Assembly (NCBI RefSeq): GCF_003989665.1
Contig: NZ_RZIJ01000004.1
Span: 244,157-308,156, forward strand
Origin: Azospirillum doebereinerae
GTDB taxonomy: Bacteria > Pseudomonadota > Alphaproteobacteria > Azospirillales > Azospirillaceae
Direction: 5' to 3'
Length of the DNA: 64,000 nt
Position 1 is the stretch's first letter. Every line of letters starts with the position of its first letter. The notes beneath the pieces were generated by a model. That model made no database searches. It had not been told where the DNA came from and worked only from the letters and a program-made list of their open reading frames with translations. A program made the translations under genes and the position numbers. This document shows, one piece after another, positions 60,319-64,000 of this stretch.

Positions 60319-61131
60319 TCAAGCCTCGGATCCTGCCGTCCGGCGCGCCTCGCGCCGGCGCAGGATCTCGTAGGCGACCGCCCCCAGCACGGTCAGCGCG
60401 ATCAGCACCAGCGACAGCGCGTTGACGGCCGGCGTCAGGCCGGTGCGCACCTTGGACGCGATGTAGACCGTCAGCGTGGTGTCGAGGCCGCGCACGAACA
60501 GCGTCGTGTTGTAGTTCTCGAAGCTCTGAAGGAAGGCCAGCAGGGCCGCCGACAGTATGGCCGGGGTCAGGTACGGCAGCGTGATGCGCCGGAACACCTG
60601 CCCGTGCGTGGCGCCGAGGTCGAGCGCCGCCTCCTCCAGGGCCGGGTCGAAGCGTTGCAGCCGGGCCGAGAACAGCAGCATCGCGTAGGCCGCGATGTAG
60701 CTGGACTGCGCGACCACGGTCAGGAACACACCCCCGGTCACCCCGAACCACTCCCGCCAGAACACCAGCGTCGAGATGCCGACGATCACCCCCGGCGTCA
60801 GCAGCGGCGAAACCATCAGCGCGTAGAGGACGGTCCGAGCCCGGCTGTGCAGCCGGTCGAGCAGCAGCGCCGCCGCCAGCCCGAGCGGCACCGCCAGCGC
60901 GATGACGCCCGCCCCGACGATCAGGCTGGTGCCCAGCGCCGCCCACATCCGCTGGTCCGCCCACAGGGCCGAGAACCAGGACAGGGTGAAGCCCATCCAG
61001 GGCGTCACCGTGGGAAAGCGGCTGCTGTTGAAGGTCGCCGCGCCCATGACGATCAGCGGCAGGAACAGGTAGCCGAAGAAGACCGCGAGGTAGAAGCCGG
61101 TCAGCAGGCGGCGGAGACGGTCGGCGGTCAT
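60319..61131 (-). CDS. ABC permease, PotC/PotI (spermidine/putrescine) type
   Basis: The 270-residue permease has about six helices and the coupling-loop motif EEAALDLGATHGQVFRRITLPYLTPAI. With the PotB-type permease 13 bases upstream it makes a heterodimeric channel for polyamine-like or other cationic or organic solutes. No ATPase or binding protein is adjacent in the window, so these would have to come from elsewhere. Confidence 0.9.
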   Translation of the reverse strand: MTADRLRRLLTGFYLAVFFGYLFLPLIVMGAATFNSSRFPTVTPWMGFTLSWFSALWADQRMWAALGTSLIVGAGVIALAVPLGLAAALLLDRLHSRARTVLYALMVSPLLTPGVIVGISTLVFWREWFGVTGGVFLTVVAQSSYIAAYAMLLFSARLQRFDPALEEAALDLGATHGQVFRRITLPYLTPAILSAALLAFLQSFENYNTTLFVRGLDTTLTVYIASKVRTGLTPAVNALSLVLIALTVLGAVAYEILRRREARRTAGSEA

Positions 61132-61144
61132 CGGCGCGGTGTCC

Positions 61145-62029
61145 TCACTTGGCGATGTCGGCCAAGCCGACGCGGAACAGGCGCAGCGCCGCCAGGATGA
61201 AGCCGATGCAGAGGACCAGCAGGATGAAGGCGTAGGCCGCGCCCTGGTTCCAGTTCCCGCCCTCGAAGAACCAGTTGTAGATGACTTCCGTGAACCAGCG
61301 GCTCTGCGGCCCGCCCAGCAGGGCCGGCACGGCGTAGCTGCCCGCCGCCAGCATGAAGGTCATGATGCAGCCGACCGCGATGCCGGGCTTGGCGTGGGGC
61401 AGCACGACCCGCCAGTGGATGCGGATCCAGCCGGCGCCGAGGTCGCGCGCCGCCTCGATCTGGTTGCGGTCGAGCGACTCGATGGCGTTGTAGAGCGGGA
61501 AGACCATGAATAGGATGTAGACGTAGACCATGCCGACGATCACGCCGGCGTCGCCGCCCAGCAGGCGTTGCGGCTCGTCGAAGATCCCCAGCGCCACCAG
61601 CAACACGTTCAGCGGCCCGTTGAAGGCGAGGATGATGTACCACGCGAAGGTGCGCAGCAGCTCGTTGATCCAGAAGGGCACCACCAGCATCAGGATCAGC
61701 AGCGGCAGCCGCCGCTTCGACGCCACCTGCGCCAGATAGAAGGCCACCGGGTAGCAGACGGCCAGCGTCGTCGCGGTGACCAGCGCGCTCGCCCAGATCG
61801 TCTTCAGGAAGATCGCCAGATGGATCTGGTTGGTCCACAGCGTCGCGTAGTTCCGCACCGTGTAGACGTCCTCCGGCCCGCCCAGCCTGGACGGCGGCAG
61901 CGACGGCCGGAAGGAGAAATCGACCATCATCACCTGCGGCAGCACGACCAGCAGCGCCAGCCACAGGGCCACCGCCAGCAGGATCACGCCGGTCAGGACC
62001 GGGCCGTAGCGGCGAAGAACCTCCGTCAT
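61145..62029 (-). CDS. ABC permease, PotB/PotH (spermidine/putrescine) type
   Basis: The 294-residue permease has about six helices and the coupling motif EAARDLGAGWIRIHWRVVLPHAKPGI. The family features FWINELLRTFAWYIIL and GSYAVPALLGGP are present. It starts at ATG 62029, and the region upstream is not occupied by a minus-strand gene within the window, so this permease begins the operon. Confidence 0.9.
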   Translation of the reverse strand: MTEVLRRYGPVLTGVILLAVALWLALLVVLPQVMMVDFSFRPSLPPSRLGGPEDVYTVRNYATLWTNQIHLAIFLKTIWASALVTATTLAVCYPVAFYLAQVASKRRLPLLILMLVVPFWINELLRTFAWYIILAFNGPLNVLLVALGIFDEPQRLLGGDAGVIVGMVYVYILFMVFPLYNAIESLDRNQIEAARDLGAGWIRIHWRVVLPHAKPGIAVGCIMTFMLAAGSYAVPALLGGPQSRWFTEVIYNWFFEGGNWNQGAAYAFILLVLCIGFILAALRLFRVGLADIAK

Positions 62030-62196
62030 CGGCGCGCGCCTTGCCGTTGGTGAACCGGGATTGAGGGTTTGACGCCTATCATGGGGCTTTCGCGCGGCGC
62101 AAGCGCGGCCTTGTGACGGTTGGGGGTGACGGTTGTCGGCGGCGACCGCGCATTTTGCCCTTTGCCGGCGGCGGATCGCTCGCCATAGTCGGCGGC

Positions 62197-62580
62197 ATGG
62201 CGACGCTTGGACCGAAACGGCTGAACGCGGGCGCGGCGCTGGTCGCCGTCGCGGTGCTGCTCGTCCACGCCCTGGCCATGGGTTGGCACGTGCCGCCCCA
62301 GCTCCGCGCGCTGGCCGCGCTCGACGGCAGCGTCTGCCACGGCGCGACGACGCCGGGCTCCGAGTCGCCGGACCATCCCTCCTCGCCCTCCGACCACCTC
62401 GCCCATTGCCCGCTCTGCCTGTCGGCCGATGGCGGGACGCTGTTCGGCCCGGCCGCCGGGCCGTCGGTGACGCCGCCCGGCCGCTTCGTCCGCATCGCCT
62501 TCGCGCCGGGCGAGGCCATGGTTCCGGCCGGCGGCGCCCACGACGCCTTCCTCGCCCGCGGTCCCCCGGCCGCGGTCTGA
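62197..62580 (+). CDS. DUF2946-type small membrane protein with CxxC motif
   Basis: The 127-residue protein has an N-terminal hydrophobic segment (LNAGAALVAVAVLLVHALAMGWHVP) and a His/Cys cluster (DHLAHCPLCLSADGG) after it, the pattern of DUF2946 proteins that often accompany copper transport genes. It may bind a metal at the periplasmic face. The genes downstream encode a YcnI-type protein and CopC/CopD, so copper handling is the likely theme. Confidence 0.72.
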   Translation: MATLGPKRLNAGAALVAVAVLLVHALAMGWHVPPQLRALAALDGSVCHGATTPGSESPDHPSSPSDHLAHCPLCLSADGGTLFGPAAGPSVTPPGRFVRIAFAPGEAMVPAGGAHDAFLARGPPAAV

Positions 62581-62630
62581 CGCCCGCTTTTCCTCATCCA
62601 TCGTCAGACCGTTTTCCGGAGTTTTCTGCC

Positions 62631-63152
62631 ATGACCGGCACGATTCGCGCCGCCCTCGCGGCCGCCCTTCTGCTCGCCCTGCCCGCCACCGCGCTCGCCC
62701 ACGTCACGCTGGAGACCAAACAGGCTCCCAGCGGCAGCTACTACAAGGCGGTGATCCGCGTCGGCCACGGCTGCGACGGCAGCCCGACCACCGCCATCCG
62801 CATCCGCGTGCCCGACGGGGTGGTGGCGGTGAAGCCGATGCCCAAGCCCGGCTGGACGCTCGCCACCGTCGAGGGCACCTACGCCACCCCCTACGAAAGC
62901 CACGGCAAGACCATCACCAAGGGCGTCACCGAGGTGGTGTGGTCGGGCGGCAGCCTGCCCGACGCGTGGTACGAGGAGTTCGTCCTCCAGGCCAAGCTGC
63001 CGGAGAAGGCCGCCGGCACCGTGCTGCCCTTCCCCATCGTGCAGGAGTGCGAGAAGGGCGTGCACCGCTGGATCGAGATCCCTGAGCCGGGCAAGAGCGC
63101 CAACGACCTGAAGGAGCCGGCGCCGAGCGTCACGCTGACGGCGAAGCCGTGA
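62631..63152 (+). CDS. YcnI-family (DUF1775) copper-associated exported protein
   Basis: The 173-residue protein has a signal peptide ending in LPATALAHVTLE. Cleavage would leave His as the first residue, as in copper-binding YcnI and CopC proteins. The DUF1775 domain shows GSYYKAVIRVGHGCDGSPTTAIRIRVPDGV and DAWYEEFVLQAKLPE. It probably binds Cu(II) in the periplasm. GGAG lies ten bases before the ATG. It lies just upstream of the copC-copD gene. Confidence 0.88.
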   Translation: MTGTIRAALAAALLLALPATALAHVTLETKQAPSGSYYKAVIRVGHGCDGSPTTAIRIRVPDGVVAVKPMPKPGWTLATVEGTYATPYESHGKTITKGVTEVVWSGGSLPDAWYEEFVLQAKLPEKAAGTVLPFPIVQECEKGVHRWIEIPEPGKSANDLKEPAPSVTLTAKP

Positions 63153-63158
63153 CATCGG

Positions 63159-63331
63159 CTTGCCCCCTCCCCGACCCTCCCCCGCGTTGCGGGAGAGGGG
63201 GCCTGGAGCCTTGCCGGCCCCCAGCGGCAGTCCCCTCTCCCGCGCAGCTCTCGCGCAAACCTATGGTTTGCGCTGACGCGGCAGGCGGACCTTCGGTCCA
63301 CCGAGAGCGGGGGAGGGTCGGGGTGGGGGCA
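63159..63331. repeat. Type B GC-rich repeat pair with an inserted hairpin block (copy j)
   Basis: The left hairpin (CCCTCCCCCGCGTTGCGGGAG-like) matches other type B copies. In the right hairpin the two arms (TCCCCTCTCCCGCG and GCGGGGGAGGG) are split by about 60 bases containing a perfect hairpin GCGCAAACC-TAT-GGTTTGCGC (63253-63273) and GGACC-TTC-GGTCC (63287-63299). The copC-copD start codon lies in its right end. Confidence 0.8.
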
Positions 63332-64000
63332 GTCGCGATTCTCCTCCTCGCCCTGCTTCTCCTCTCCCCCGCCACCGCCTGGGCGCACGCGGTGCTGCTG
63401 GAGGCCAGCCCGGCGGACGGCGCGCAGGTGGACCGTCTGCCCGCCGAGATCCGCCTGCGCTTCAACGAGCCGGTGTCGCCGGTCGCCGTCCACGCCTTCG
63501 GGCCGGGCGGCGCCCTGACCCTGCCCGGCCCCGCCTCGGCGGCGGACGAGGAACTGCGCATCCCCCTGCCCGGCAGCGGCGCGGCGGAGGAAGGGACTTA
63601 CACGGTCAGCTACCGGGTGACCTCGAACGACGGTCATCCGGTGGCGGGGTCGCTGCTGTTCGGGGTCGGCGTCGCGCCCGAACGGCCGCAGCCGGCCGGG
63701 GAGCCGGACGCGACGCTCCGCACCGGCGCGATGCTGGCCCGCGCGCTGCATTACGGCAGCCTGCTGGCCGCCGCCGGGGGGGCGCTGTTCGTCGCGCTGG
63801 TCGCCCCCAACCAGACGCTGCCGGTCGGGCGGAGCCGCGTGCCGCTGGCGCGGGTCGCCCGGCTTCCCCGGCTGACCGGGGTGGCGGCGCTCGCCGTGCC
63901 GCTCAACCTCGCGATGGCCGGGGCGCTGCTGACGGGCGGCTCGCCGCTCGCGCCGGACAGTTGGCGGGCCGCGCTGGCCAGCACGAGCGGGGCCAGCGCC
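63323..64000 (+). CDS. CopC-CopD fusion copper protein, N-terminal part (cut by window end)
   Basis: The frame is open to the last base. It starts with a signal peptide (LLLALLLLSPATAWA) and a CopC domain beginning HAVLLEASPADGAQVD, with RLRFNEPVSPVAVHAF and SYRVTSNDGHPVAGS, including the copper-binding N-terminal His and a later Asp-x-His pair. From about residue 140 the CopD membrane domain begins (ARALHYGSLLAAAGGALFVALVAP). It should import or sequester copper. GTG at 63323 is used as start because the signal begins there and GGAGGG lies five bases upstream; ATG at 63263, inside the repeat, is in frame. Confidence 0.87.
   Translation, partial: MGAVAILLLALLLLSPATAWAHAVLLEASPADGAQVDRLPAEIRLRFNEPVSPVAVHAFGPGGALTLPGPASAADEELRIPLPGSGAAEEGTYTVSYRVTSNDGHPVAGSLLFGVGVAPERPQPAGEPDATLRTGAMLARALHYGSLLAAAGGALFVALVAPNQTLPVGRSRVPLARVARLPRLTGVAALAVPLNLAMAGALLTGGSPLAPDSWRAALASTSGASA

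Overview
The window looks like a piece of a chromosome or large replicon from a high-GC alphaproteobacterium, most probably a Rhodospirillales member of the Azospirillum type. The reasons are the GC- and codon-third-position-rich coding style, a complete ccoNOQP plus ccoGHIS respiratory locus next to an FNR gene, an NnrU gene, a Psp operon with PspF, and the overall gene mix. This assignment is inference; no rRNA or marker gene is present. I found no tRNA, rRNA, CRISPR array, insertion sequence or phage gene.

Layout. 1-11.7 kb: the 3' end of aconitase, an amidoligase/class I glutamine amidotransferase pair, a phospholipase D protein, an OmpA/DUF4398 lipoprotein pair, DedA, NnrU behind a perfect FNR-type box, a CBS protein, a two-domain cold-shock protein with an RGG-rich linker, and a DMT exporter. 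11.7-14.3 kb: a hybrid histidine kinase. 14.4-26.1 kb: an aromatic-acid island, with maleylacetoacetate isomerase, a complete branched-chain/aromatic-type ABC importer (livFGMHK), a PaaX-family regulator, a ferritin-like diiron protein with a dedicated 2Fe-2S/FAD reductase, a fumarylacetoacetase-family hydrolase, a MarR regulator and PaaY. 26.1-28.8 kb: an AT-richer leader and a large modular protein with four exact 40-residue repeats and five PPC-like domains. 29-33.4 kb: a flavoprotein, a class A penicillin-binding protein and a PHA-system protein. 33.9-36.8 kb: pspF and a divergent psp operon behind a sigma-54 promoter, with an extra 50-residue membrane protein ahead of pspA. 37-42 kb: two related coiled-coil membrane proteins, a response regulator/GGDEF protein and the Kup potassium transporter. 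42.4-46.5 kb: three type VI secretion genes (tssL-OmpA, a short tssM, tagF). 46.7-55.9 kb: fnr, ccoSIHG and ccoPQON, all on the minus strand. 56-64 kb: a GNAT-like protein, two RNA methyltransferases, a thioesterase, two spermidine/putrescine-type permeases, and a copper-associated DUF2946-YcnI-CopC/CopD run cut by the window end.

Two themes tie the window together. The first is low-oxygen control: an FNR protein with four candidate cluster cysteines is encoded here, and good FNR/FixK-type boxes precede nnrU, the diiron oxygenase, ccoG and ccoN. The second is a pair of dispersed intergenic repeat families, about ten copies of GC-rich inverted arms, several lying inside operons (livK/livH, livF/maiA, oxygenase/reductase, pspA/pspB, ccoH/ccoI) where they may set relative mRNA levels.

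The best candidate for an undescribed system is 19.9-23.7 kb: a PaaX-type repressor gene and a two-component diiron oxygenase, with a perfect anaerobic box and matched long-spaced half-sites in the two control regions, next to an aromatic-type importer and ring-cleavage-product enzymes.
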